Shown here in pieces: positions 26,875-35,360 of a stretch of DNA of 64,000 nt. The position numbers and the translations under genes are program-made. Numbering within the stretch: position 1 is the first letter of the stretch; the number at the start of each line of letters is the position of its first letter. Source of the stretch: Paenibacillus piscarius (GTDB taxonomy: Bacteria > Bacillota > Bacilli > Paenibacillales > Paenibacillaceae); the NCBI RefSeq assembly GCF_022234545.1, contig NZ_JAIEUI010000001.1, positions 294,899 through 358,898 of the forward strand, given 5' to 3'. The notes beneath the pieces were generated by a model. It had not been told where the DNA came from. It did not search any database and saw nothing but the letters and a program-made list of their open reading frames with translations.

Positions 26875-28165
26875 AGCGGGCACCAGCTTCGGCAAATTTA
26901 TCTTCTTATGGTCGGGACAATTTATCTCGGCGATCGGCAGCGGGCTGACGTCGTTCGGTCTGGGAATCTACGTCCTGCAGCAGACCGGTCAGACCTCGGC
27001 CATGGCGCTGGTGACACTGCTGGCCTTCATGCCTTCGCTGCTGCTCAGTCCGGTAGCCGGCGTGCTGGCAGACCGCTACGACCGCAGGCTGCTGATGGTG
27101 CTGGGCGACAGTCTGTCGGCAACCGGCCTGATCTATATTCTGGTCTGCATGATGAACGGAGGAGCGCAGCTATGGCAGATTTGCATCGGAGTGACTGTCA
27201 GCTCGGTGTTCTCCTCGCTGCTTGATCCGGCTTACAAGGCGACGATCACGGATATGCTCACCGAGGAGCAATATACGAAGGCCAGCGGATTCGTTCAGAT
27301 TGCAGGCTCGGCCAAATATCTGATCTCGCCCGTATTCGCCGGGCTGCTGCTCGCGGTAGCAGATGTGAAGCTGCTGCTGATCATCGACATCTGCACCTTT
27401 TTCGTGACATTGCCTACTACTCTTGTTGTACGCAGCGGACTGATCTCCAAGAAATCGGAGCAGGCCCAGGCCTTCATCCAGGAATTCAAAGAGGGCTGGA
27501 AGGCGGTCTCCGGCAGACGGGGCGTGCTGATCCTGGTTATCATGACCTCGGTCATGACCTTCTTCATCGGCTTCATTGAGACGTTAGCCATGCCGATGAT
27601 CCTGGCCTTCTCGAACAGTACGGTGCTGGGCACCCTGGAGACGGTGATGGCCTCGGGGATGCTGGTATCCAGTGCGCTCATCGGGATGCTGGCCATCCGC
27701 AGAAATTTTGTCAGGATGCTGGCAGTGTCACTGTTCTGCTCAGGCCTCAGCATTGCCGCCTTCGGGCTGCGCGAGAATGTGATACTGATTGGACTGTCGG
27801 GGTTTATGTTTTTTGCGATGCTGCCCTTCACCAATACCGCGCTTGATTATCTGGTCCGTACCAATATCGATAACTCGGTCCAGGGAAGAGCCTGGTCGTT
27901 GATCGGGCTGCTCTCCCAGCTCGGGTTCGTAGCGGCGTATATGCTGGCCGGGGTGCTGGCAGACTACGTATTCACTCCTTTGTTAGTGCAGGGCGGGGTG
28001 CTTGCGGACAGCGTAGGCCAGATTATCGGCACCGGCCGCGGCCGCGGGATGGGACTGCTCATCATTATTGCCGGACTGATGCTGAGTGCCGCTTCAATCA
28101 TGATTTCGCGCTTGAAATCGATCCATAGTCTTGAGAACAGGGGTGGACCATGTATTCCCGAATAA
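26867..28165 (+). CDS. MFS efflux transporter (MFS_3/EntS-like)
   Basis: About 432 residues from ATG 26867, behind GGGGAAGGTG. About 12 helices. MFS features include GQFISAIGSGLTSFGLGIYV and the loop GVLADRYDRRLLMVLGDSLS near residue 70. EntS-like proteins export siderophores or drugs. It lies between the TetR gene and an FtsX-type ABC permease whose start overlaps by 16 bases, so it should be expressed with the ABC genes under TetR control. Confidence 0.85.
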   Translation: MSRAGTSFGKFIFLWSGQFISAIGSGLTSFGLGIYVLQQTGQTSAMALVTLLAFMPSLLLSPVAGVLADRYDRRLLMVLGDSLSATGLIYILVCMMNGGAQLWQICIGVTVSSVFSSLLDPAYKATITDMLTEEQYTKASGFVQIAGSAKYLISPVFAGLLLAVADVKLLLIIDICTFFVTLPTTLVVRSGLISKKSEQAQAFIQEFKEGWKAVSGRRGVLILVIMTSVMTFFIGFIETLAMPMILAFSNSTVLGTLETVMASGMLVSSALIGMLAIRRNFVRMLAVSLFCSGLSIAAFGLRENVILIGLSGFMFFAMLPFTNTALDYLVRTNIDNSVQGRAWSLIGLLSQLGFVAAYMLAGVLADYVFTPLLVQGGVLADSVGQIIGTGRGRGMGLLIIIAGLMLSAASIMISRLKSIHSLENRGGPCIPE

Positions 28166-30468
28166 TACGCAACGATATCCGTAACAGCAAAGTTTCTGCA
28201 TTGACTACCATGATCTTCGTCGCCGCTGCCGCGATGCTGGTCTCCCTGTCGGCGATCCTGATCGTCAATCTGACCGGGGCGATTGATACGCTGATGACGC
28301 GCGCCAAGACGCCGCATTTCGTGCAGATGCATTCCGGTGAGCTGGACCGGGAACGGCTGCAGGCTTTTGCCGAGAAGAATGATAAGGTTGTAAATTGGCA
28401 AGTCCTCGAATTCCTCAATGTGGAGGGGGCGCGGATCGCTGTTGATGGCCGCCCGCTTACAGACAGTGTCCAGGATAATGGCTTCAGTGTGCAGAGCGGA
28501 CAGTTTGATTATCTGCTGGATCTGGACGGACAGGTGATTACAGTGCGGGACGGGGAAGTGTATGTTCCGGTCAGCTATCTGAAGGATGGTTCTGCGAAGG
28601 TGGGCAATATTGTTCAGGTGGGGAGCACAAGTCTGACGGTAGCGGGGTTCCTGCGGGATTCCCAGATGAATTCCCTGCTGGCCTCCTCCAAAAGATTCCT
28701 GGTCAGCCCACACGATTATGTAGCGATTCAACCGTCCGGCAGCACGGAATATCTCATTGAGTTCCGGCTTAAGGACCTGTCTGCACTAAGTGGCTTCGAG
28801 GCAGACTATACCGCTGCAGGACTTGAAGCCAACGGGCCGGCGGTTACTTATACCCTGTTCCGCATTCTGAATGCGATTTCCGACGGGCTGATGATCGGGG
28901 TGATTCTGCTGGCCAGCGTGCTGGTGGTGATCATTGCTTTTCTATGCATCCGGTTCACGCTGCTGGCGGCCATAGAGAGCGACTACCGCGAGATTGGGGT
29001 CATGAAGGCGATTGGCTTACGTGTCTCTGATCTCCGGAAAATCTACCTGGCGAAATACGCGGCAATAGCAGCACTGGGCAGTCTGCTCGGCTATGCGCTG
29101 TCGTTCGTGTTCCGGGGCCTGCTGCTGGAGAACATCCGGTTATATATGGGGGAGAGCGGGAAGTCTCTCTTGGCCTCGGCCTGGGGAATCATCGGCGTCG
29201 CACTGGTCTTCCTGACCATTGTTGCTTACGTGAACGGGGTGCTGAAGCGTTTCCGCAGAATCTCTGCTGTACAGGCTATCCGCTTCGGTGTGTCCCAGGA
29301 TCAGGCAGCGGGTGCAGGGCGCCTGAAGCTGAGCAGAGGCCGGCTGCTGAACACGAATGTGCTGCTGGGTATCAAGGATGTTCTCGCCAGGAAGAAGCTG
29401 TACATCACCCTGCTGGCTGTGCTCATTATCTCTTCCTTCATTATGATTGTTCCCCAGAATCTCTATCATACGATCTCCTCCCGAAGCTTCATCACCTACA
29501 TGGGGATCGGTGACAGCGACCTGCGGCTGGATATTCAGCAGACCGCGGATATTCCGCAGAAGGCGGCAGAGATTGCCCGGGCCATGGAGCGGGATGCTGC
29601 CATCTCCCGCCATGCTGTGCTGACTACCCGGGCGCTGAAGGTGAAGCTGGACAGCGGGCTGGAGGAACGGATCAAGGTCGAGCTTGGCGACCATTCGGTC
29701 TTCCCGGTGGCCTATTCGGAGGGGCGCGGACCGCAGGGCGCGAATGATATTGCTCTCTCTGCGGTGAACGCCAAGGAGCTGGTGCTGAAGACTGGTGACA
29801 CCATAACTCTGCTGGTTGACGGGGAAGCAAGGAAGCTTACGGTATGCGGAATCTACTCGGATGTAACGAATGGCGGCAAAACGGCCAAGGCCGTATTCTC
29901 CACGGATAGCGCTGAGGCTATGTGGTCCACCATCTATGCCAAGCTTGCCGATTCGTCCCTGACCGTCAGCAAAGTGCACGAATATGCACAGAAGTTCAGC
30001 TATGCCAAGGTATCGGATATTAATGAGTATGTCAGACAGACCTTCGGTTCGACCATCAGTGCCGCCGGGAAGGCTGCTTGGACTGCCATCGCCGTGATGC
30101 TGGTCATTAATGTCCTGATTACGCTGCTGTTCATGCGGATGCTGATTGCCAAGGACCGCTATTCCATCGCTGTCCTGAAGGCACTGGGCTTCAGGAACTC
30201 AGATCTGACCGCTCAATACTATACGCGTTCAATCGTGATCCTCCTGGCGGGGGCCCTGCTCGGCACGCTGCTGGCGAATACGCTGGGGCAGAGCCTGGCC
30301 GGAGCCGTGATCTCCTCCTTCGGGGCATCAACGTTCCGGTTCGTGGTTAATCCTCTGTCGGCGTACGTGCTGTGTCCGCTGATGATGCTGGGCTCGGTGA
30401 TGATAGCAACCATTATCGGCGCTTCAGGGATCGGACGAATTCAAATATCCGCGAATATGAAGGAGTAG
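28150..30468 (+). CDS. FtsX-type ABC exporter permease (two-lobed)
   Basis: About 772 residues. Helix one is near 17-40 (LTTMIFVAAAAMLVSLSAILIV). Helices cluster near 250-370 and again near 630-760, each with the FtsX pattern (IESDYREIGVMKAIGLRVSDL; MRMLIAKDRYSIAVLKALGFRNSDL). A large extracellular loop sits before each cluster. Proteins like BceB or MacB pump or sense peptides and lipids. The ATPase starts directly after its stop (30469), forming a pair. The BceB-type sensor kinase is not nearby. Confidence 0.88.
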   Translation: MYSRIIRNDIRNSKVSALTTMIFVAAAAMLVSLSAILIVNLTGAIDTLMTRAKTPHFVQMHSGELDRERLQAFAEKNDKVVNWQVLEFLNVEGARIAVDGRPLTDSVQDNGFSVQSGQFDYLLDLDGQVITVRDGEVYVPVSYLKDGSAKVGNIVQVGSTSLTVAGFLRDSQMNSLLASSKRFLVSPHDYVAIQPSGSTEYLIEFRLKDLSALSGFEADYTAAGLEANGPAVTYTLFRILNAISDGLMIGVILLASVLVVIIAFLCIRFTLLAAIESDYREIGVMKAIGLRVSDLRKIYLAKYAAIAALGSLLGYALSFVFRGLLLENIRLYMGESGKSLLASAWGIIGVALVFLTIVAYVNGVLKRFRRISAVQAIRFGVSQDQAAGAGRLKLSRGRLLNTNVLLGIKDVLARKKLYITLLAVLIISSFIMIVPQNLYHTISSRSFITYMGIGDSDLRLDIQQTADIPQKAAEIARAMERDAAISRHAVLTTRALKVKLDSGLEERIKVELGDHSVFPVAYSEGRGPQGANDIALSAVNAKELVLKTGDTITLLVDGEARKLTVCGIYSDVTNGGKTAKAVFSTDSAEAMWSTIYAKLADSSLTVSKVHEYAQKFSYAKVSDINEYVRQTFGSTISAAGKAAWTAIAVMLVINVLITLLFMRMLIAKDRYSIAVLKALGFRNSDLTAQYYTRSIVILLAGALLGTLLANTLGQSLAGAVISSFGASTFRFVVNPLSAYVLCPLMMLGSVMIATIIGASGIGRIQISANMKE

Positions 30469-31236
30469 ATGATAGAGATGAAGACCATCATTACAGCTGA
30501 CCATATATTGAAACGCTACGGAGCCGGAGGCGAAGCAAGGAACGTTCTGGACGGGGTATCGGCCGAGATTAGGGAAGGCGAATTCGTCTCCGTGATGGGG
30601 CCTTCCGGCTCGGGCAAGTCGACGCTGATGTTTGCCCTTAGCGGAATGGACCGGATTGACGGAGGACAGGTTACTTTTGAGGGCAAGGATCTGGCTCTGC
30701 TGGATGACGATGAGCTTGCCGACCTGCGCAGAACAGCCATGGGCTTCGTGTTCCAGCAGCCGACGCTGATGAAGAACCTGAATATCCTGGATAATATCAT
30801 CCTGCCCTCGCTGCGGGATAACCGGCACAATGCTGCAGCGGTTACGAACAAGGCCCGAGGGCTGATGCAGAAGGTAGGCATCGCGGAGCTTGCGGAGCGG
30901 GAGATTACCCAGGCTTCGGGGGGCCAGCTGCAGCGGGCCGGAATCTGCCGTGCACTGATGAATAATCCGCAGATTATCTTCGGGGATGAGCCCACCGGGG
31001 CGCTGAACCAGAAGGCGGCGGAAGAGGTTATGGACCTGCTGTCTGCGGTCAATAAGGAAGGGACGGCGGTCATGCTGGTCACGCATGATGCTACCGTTGC
31101 GGCCAGAACGGAGCGGATTATGTTCATGCACGACGGCAGGATTGCCGATGAGCTATGGCTCCCGAAATACAGCGGCGAGGCGTCGGAATCCCGCATGAAC
31201 AAAATCACGGCAAAGATGCGGGAGATTGGGATTTAA
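30469..31236 (+). CDS. ABC exporter ATP-binding protein (LolD/MacB type)
   Basis: About 255 residues. Walker A GPSGSGKST near residue 45, Q-loop FVFQQPTLMKNLN, signature ASGGQLQRAGICRAL and Walker B IIFGDEPTGALN near 165, followed by THD. The GEPTGALN form is typical of FtsX partner ATPases. ATG 30469 abuts the permease stop; ATG 30478 is a possible alternative. It should drive the permease at 28150. A 72-base gap separates it from the second ABC pair. Confidence 0.9.
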   Translation: MIEMKTIITADHILKRYGAGGEARNVLDGVSAEIREGEFVSVMGPSGSGKSTLMFALSGMDRIDGGQVTFEGKDLALLDDDELADLRRTAMGFVFQQPTLMKNLNILDNIILPSLRDNRHNAAAVTNKARGLMQKVGIAELAEREITQASGGQLQRAGICRALMNNPQIIFGDEPTGALNQKAAEEVMDLLSAVNKEGTAVMLVTHDATVAARTERIMFMHDGRIADELWLPKYSGEASESRMNKITAKMREIGI

Positions 31237-31308
31237 TAGAAATGAACGATTCTCCCGGATTGTTCGTATTATAGTTATTTGCTGACACCAATGAAGAGGT
31301 GAGAGGAA

Positions 31309-32022
31309 ATGCTGACAATCCGAAATTTTACGAAAAGCTACAAAGGCGGTAAGAAGGCAGTCGATGATCTGAGTCTTGTGGTGGAGCCGGGCGATATCTA
31401 CGGCTTCATCGGGCATAACGGCGCCGGCAAAACCACAACGCTGCGCGCTGTGGTAGGGGTGCTGGATTTTGAGCAGGGGGATATTGAAATCGGTGGCATC
31501 TCAATCAGGAAGGACCCGGTGGCCTGCAAGGCGCAGATGGCGTACATCCCGGATAATCCCGATCTGTACGATCATCTTACCGGTATCCAGTATCTGAATT
31601 TCATCGGGGATCTGTTCGGTGTAACGAAGGCTGACCGGGAGCGCCTGATCCAGAAGTACAGCGATGCCTTCCAGCTTACTCCTCATCTGGGTGACATGAT
31701 CTCCTCGTATTCCCATGGCATGAAGCAGAAGCTGGCGATTATCTCTGCACTGATTCATGAGCCGAAGCTGTTCGTGCTGGATGAGCCGTTTGTGGGTCTT
31801 GATCCGAAGGCGGCGCATACGCTGAAGACGATTATGGCCGAGGTATGCAGCAGGGGAGGGGCCATCTTCTTCTCGACGCATGTGCTGGATACCGCCGAGA
31901 AGCTCTGCAACAAGATTGCGATTATTAAGGGCGGCCGGCTGATGGCCCACGGCAAGACCGGAGAGGTCAGAGGAGAGAACAGCCTGGAGGACGTATTCAT
32001 GGAGCTGATCGACAATGATTAA
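31309..32022 (+). CDS. ABC transporter ATP-binding protein (YthP/EcsA-like)
   Basis: About 237 residues, AGAGGTGAGAGGAA site upstream. Walker A GHNGAGKTT near 37, signature YSHGMKQKLAIISALI near 130, Walker B LFVLDEPFVGLD near 153, switch FSTHVLD. The GHNGAGKTTTLR form and short length fit ABC-2-type exporters. It overlaps the permease at 32015 by eight bases, so the two form a unit. It may share the TetR-led operon, because only 72 bases and no clear terminator separate it from the gene before. Confidence 0.88.
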   Translation: MLTIRNFTKSYKGGKKAVDDLSLVVEPGDIYGFIGHNGAGKTTTLRAVVGVLDFEQGDIEIGGISIRKDPVACKAQMAYIPDNPDLYDHLTGIQYLNFIGDLFGVTKADRERLIQKYSDAFQLTPHLGDMISSYSHGMKQKLAIISALIHEPKLFVLDEPFVGLDPKAAHTLKTIMAEVCSRGGAIFFSTHVLDTAEKLCNKIAIIKGGRLMAHGKTGEVRGENSLEDVFMELIDND

Positions 32023-33613
32023 TATCTGGCGGTTAACGAAGCTGCAATTATTGTCCTCCTTCGGCCTCAACAAAGCGCTCCACACCAAAGATCCGGCAGA
32101 GAGACGGAAGGCGCTGCTGGTCAGCCTGTCCATGATCCTCGGGTTGCTCCTGGCAGGAGCGTTCTCCTTCAGCTACAGCTTCATGATGGCCCAGACGTTT
32201 GATGCGCTGAACCGGATGGATCTGCTGCTGGCGGTGATGATGGCGGCGGCTTCACTGGTCGGATTCTTCACAACCGTCTATAAGGCGGGCGGGGTATTGT
32301 TCAGCTTCAAGGACTTCGATATGATCATGTCGCTGCCGGTGAAGACCAGTCATGTGGTAGCGAGCCGGGTGCTGCAGCTCTACGTAATGAATCTGTTCTT
32401 TACACTGCTGGTCATGCTTCCGGCGGGTGCAGTGTACGCAATGTACGTGAAGCCGGGCGTGCTGTTTTATCTGTTTTTTGTGCTGAGCTGCTTCTTCATT
32501 AGCCTGGTGCCAATTATTGCGGCTACGATTGTCGGCGCGCTGATCAGCTTAATATCCTCCCGGTTCCGGGCGAGTAAATTGCTGAGCATCATCTTTACCT
32601 TCGTATTCATTATTGTGCTTATGTCAAGCTCATTCCTGCTGGGAGGCGGTGAGCAGCAGCTTGCCGATTTAGGGGAAGCCATAGGCGACAGAATCTATAA
32701 GGTGTATCCGCTGGCATCTGTATATGTGGATGCTGTCTGCTCGTACCAGGTTAGCTCGCTGATCTTCTTCATTGCCTTGTCCTTACTGGTCTTCGTACTC
32801 TTCTCCGCCCTGCTGGCTACCCGGTACAAGGCTATTCACACAGGACTTACAACCAGCCGTGCCAGCCGCCGGTACACGATGAAGCCGCTACAGGCGAACT
32901 CGGCATTCAAGGCCTTGTATCTGAAGGAGCTGCGGCGTTACTTCAGCTCTGTCAACTATGTGCTGAACACTGGAATTGGTATGGTGATGCTCCTGATGAT
33001 GTCGGTTTCCCTGCTATTTGTAAGCGCGGAGAAGCTCGGAACGATCATGGACATTCCCCAGCTGTCGGAGGTCCTTAATACACTTAGTCCGCTGGCGGTG
33101 TCTCTGTTTGTAGTACTGAGCTGCACCAGTGCCAGCTCGGTCTCCATGGAAGGGCAACATCTGTGGATCTTGACCAGTTCTCCCGTATCCAAGTCCGCCA
33201 TCATCCTCAGCAAGGCTGCTGTGAACCTCACGGTCACCGTGCCTGTAATTACAGTGAGTGCAGGGCTGCTGATCTATACGCTGCAGGCCGGATGGATAGA
33301 GAGCCTCTTCCTGCTGGCGGTTCCGGTCATCTATGCCTGTTATTCCGCCCTGCTGGGCGTGATCGTGAACCTGAAGCTGCCCAAGCTGGAATGGACCAGC
33401 GAGGTTGCGGTCGTCAAGCAGAGTGCGGCAGTGCTGGTATCGATGCTGCTGGGCATTGTCAGCCTGGCCATTCCATTCCTGCTGCTCTTTATGTTTCCTG
33501 AGGTGAACGGCCATCTCATCCTGCTGGGGTACGCTGTGCTTCTGGCGGCGGTCTGCGCCGGAATGTACAGATATATCCGGATCAGCGGGGAACGGTTATT
33601 TCAGAAGCTGTAG
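32015..33613 (+). CDS. ABC exporter membrane protein (putative ABC_export type)
   Basis: About 532 residues with about 12 hydrophobic segments and a central cytoplasmic stretch (YKAIHTGLTTSRASRRYTMKP, then SAFKALYLKELRRYFSS). This doubled layout resembles the putative ABC exporter family found beside short ATPases in Firmicutes. It is the partner of the ATPase at 31309. The exported substance is unknown. Its 3' end overlaps the convergent MFS gene by 32 bases. Confidence 0.75.
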   Translation: MINIWRLTKLQLLSSFGLNKALHTKDPAERRKALLVSLSMILGLLLAGAFSFSYSFMMAQTFDALNRMDLLLAVMMAAASLVGFFTTVYKAGGVLFSFKDFDMIMSLPVKTSHVVASRVLQLYVMNLFFTLLVMLPAGAVYAMYVKPGVLFYLFFVLSCFFISLVPIIAATIVGALISLISSRFRASKLLSIIFTFVFIIVLMSSSFLLGGGEQQLADLGEAIGDRIYKVYPLASVYVDAVCSYQVSSLIFFIALSLLVFVLFSALLATRYKAIHTGLTTSRASRRYTMKPLQANSAFKALYLKELRRYFSSVNYVLNTGIGMVMLLMMSVSLLFVSAEKLGTIMDIPQLSEVLNTLSPLAVSLFVVLSCTSASSVSMEGQHLWILTSSPVSKSAIILSKAAVNLTVTVPVITVSAGLLIYTLQAGWIESLFLLAVPVIYACYSALLGVIVNLKLPKLEWTSEVAVVKQSAAVLVSMLLGIVSLAIPFLLLFMFPEVNGHLILLGYAVLLAAVCAGMYRYIRISGERLFQKL

Positions 33614-34919
33614 CGGCCGGTTCATCCGTGCGGATAATCATGGGTATCAGTGTTACCACAGCGGCGAAGACCAGGAATATCGCCCAGTAAGGGCTGTTCA
33701 GCGACAGCATCCGGCTTGATAGCGCAGGTCCTGCCGCCATGCCTATGAAGTTAATCAGATTGAACAGCCCAAAGCCTGCGGCACCTGAAGCTGCAGGAAC
33801 GGTCCGGGGAACGCTGTGGTTCAGGCCGATCTGTACAGCGCAGTTCCCGATGTAGATACACGCCAGAGCAGCTACTAAGAGGGGCAGCGAGGTGTGAGCT
33901 CCTTGAGCCATCAGCACAAAGCCGGCAATGGCGGCGAGGCTGAAGATACTGATCAACCGCGTAGGGGTCCATATTAGCAGCAGACGTCCAGCCATCAGAT
34001 TTGTACCTACGTTAAAGAATGCGGTGGCGAACAGAATCAGACCGATCTGTACAGGAGATATGCTGTAGGTATGTGTGAGCAGCAACGGGAACAGATAGAG
34101 GACAGCCACAATGGAGGCGCTGTTCAGGGAGGTAGCTGCAAGCAGCCTCTGAAAAGGCTTCAGCTTCAGTATATGTATATCTGCAAAAGGGGACTTTACG
34201 TCCTTCCTGGCGTAGCGCTTCATCAGCACGATCATAATTATTGTGATGAAGAACAGCCACAGGTTCAGGGAAATGGCTAATAAGAACGAAACGACCATCA
34301 GCATCACCATTGCCGCACCCGGGATATCGAATGGCTGCCGGTTAGGATCTTCTCTGAGATAGTCTCCCGGCATGAACGCGTAAATCCCGAGGAAGCCCAG
34401 CGCAATGAGGACCATGAACAGGAAAAGGGAGTGCCAGCCGAAAAAGGAAGTCATTACGCCGCCCAGCAGGAAGCCGGTGCCCGAGCCGAGGGTCATCATG
34501 GAACTGATCAGGGTCAAGCCAAGCTTCCGGTGAGCCGGCCGCAGATAATGGCTGACGGTAATCATGGACAAGGGCACGAAGCAGGACCCGCCGCCGGCTT
34601 GAATGACGCGGGCAGCAATGAGCAGTAGGTAGTGGTGGGTGAGGTAGCCAAGGATGGAGCCTCCTACAAGCAGGCTGATACCCGTCAGGAACAGTGTCCG
34701 GATCTGAATATGCTCCGATAATTTGCTATACGTTAAAGCTCCGATAGAGATGATGCAGGTGTAGCAGGTAATGATCAGGCTGGCCTTAGTGGTTGTTAGC
34801 TGCAGCTCGGCTACGATGCTTGGCAGGGCCACGTTAAATAGAACCGCATTAGACACGCCCATTAATACCAGGAAACACAATGTTGCCAATAGTCCAGCCT
34901 CTCTGGCTGTCATCTTCAT
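33582..34919 (-). CDS. MFS drug transporter (DHA2/Tet(L)-like)
   Basis: About 445 residues and 12-14 helices. Motif region VLFNVALPSIVAEL, then SIGALTYSKLSEHIQIRTLF near 60-80, and the antiporter-like GGSCFVPLSMITVSHYL near 115 and GSGTGFLLGGVMTSF near 147. These fit the DHA2 proton/drug antiporters. It lies downstream of an ArsR gene that has its own terminator, and the inverted repeat at 34950-34977 sits in its leader, so control by ArsR is plausible. An AAGGAGAA site precedes the ATG. Confidence 0.82.
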   Translation of the reverse strand: MKMTAREAGLLATLCFLVLMGVSNAVLFNVALPSIVAELQLTTTKASLIITCYTCIISIGALTYSKLSEHIQIRTLFLTGISLLVGGSILGYLTHHYLLLIAARVIQAGGGSCFVPLSMITVSHYLRPAHRKLGLTLISSMMTLGSGTGFLLGGVMTSFFGWHSLFLFMVLIALGFLGIYAFMPGDYLREDPNRQPFDIPGAAMVMLMVVSFLLAISLNLWLFFITIIMIVLMKRYARKDVKSPFADIHILKLKPFQRLLAATSLNSASIVAVLYLFPLLLTHTYSISPVQIGLILFATAFFNVGTNLMAGRLLLIWTPTRLISIFSLAAIAGFVLMAQGAHTSLPLLVAALACIYIGNCAVQIGLNHSVPRTVPAASGAAGFGLFNLINFIGMAAGPALSSRMLSLNSPYWAIFLVFAAVVTLIPMIIRTDEPAATASEITVPR

Positions 34920-34949
34920 AACGAATTCTCCTTCATTGTCGTCATTGTT

Positions 34950-34977
34950 TAATAGTACTAAAACTTTATGACTATTA
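34950..34977. promoter_or_regulatory. Inverted repeat before the MFS gene
   Basis: TAATAGT, 14 bases and ACTATTA, between the arsR terminator and the MFS start. It is a candidate operator for the neighbouring ArsR-family protein. Confidence 0.4.
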
Positions 34978-34981
34978 GGAT

Positions 34982-35008
34982 AAAAAAAGCTACTGTCTAG
35001 AGAGTAGC
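34982..35008 (-). terminator. Terminator of the ArsR gene, overlapping its stop
   Basis: On the minus strand GCTACT, an eight-base loop and AGTAGC, then seven T's. The stop codon of the ArsR gene (34997-34999) lies inside the loop, so a translating ribosome would cover the hairpin until release. Confidence 0.75.
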
Positions 35009-35284
35009 CAGGAACCCGGGCAAATACGCTTCAAAGGTGTCCAGGTTCAAACGGATATGCTTCTGTACACCTTCCTTCCTGATATTCACCAGCCCGGCTT
35101 CAGACAACAGCTTCAGATGATACGAGCTGTTAGATTTGCTGATCCCGAGGCTCTGTCCGACCTCGCCGCAGATGGGGGGCCGCTCTATATTCTTCAAAAA
35201 GCGGATAATCTCAATCCGCTTCTCATCCGACAACGTCTGAAATATGCGGACACGCTGCGCGTCCGTTAATGGTTGTAAAGTCAT
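34997..35284 (-). CDS. ArsR/SmtB-type winged-helix regulator
   Basis: About 95 residues. A winged HTH fills the protein (LSDEKRIEIIRFLKNIERPPICGEVGQSLGISKSNSSYHLKLLSEAGLVNIRKEG). No Cys-rich metal site (such as CVC) is present, so it may sense something other than a metal. The predicted promoter puts the transcription start at or next to the ATG, leaving no ribosome site (leaderless). It lies between a drug-transporter gene and a divergent serine hydrolase, either of which may be regulated by it. Confidence 0.85.
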   Translation of the reverse strand: MTLQPLTDAQRVRIFQTLSDEKRIEIIRFLKNIERPPICGEVGQSLGISKSNSSYHLKLLSEAGLVNIRKEGVQKHIRLNLDTFEAYLPGFLATL

Positions 35285-35290
35285 GTGACT

Positions 35291-35319
35291 ATGATACTCT
35301 GGAGGATTTTGGTTGTCAA
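35291..35319 (-). promoter_or_regulatory. ArsR promoter, apparently leaderless
   Basis: Minus-strand TTGACA (35314-35319), 17 bases and TATCAT (35291-35296). The -10 element ends only six bases before the ATG at 35284, so transcription should begin at about the start codon. The -35 overlaps the -35 of the divergent promoter. Confidence 0.65.
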
Positions 35320-35341
35320 CGGGGAAAGATCATTCTAAACA
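35313..35341 (+). promoter_or_regulatory. Divergent promoter of the serine hydrolase
   Basis: TTGTCA, 17 bases and TAAACA. The -35 shares five bases with the ArsR promoter on the other strand, so the two promoters should compete for RNA polymerase. Confidence 0.45.
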
Positions 35342-35360
35342 AGTAGGGGGAGTGGAGCCT

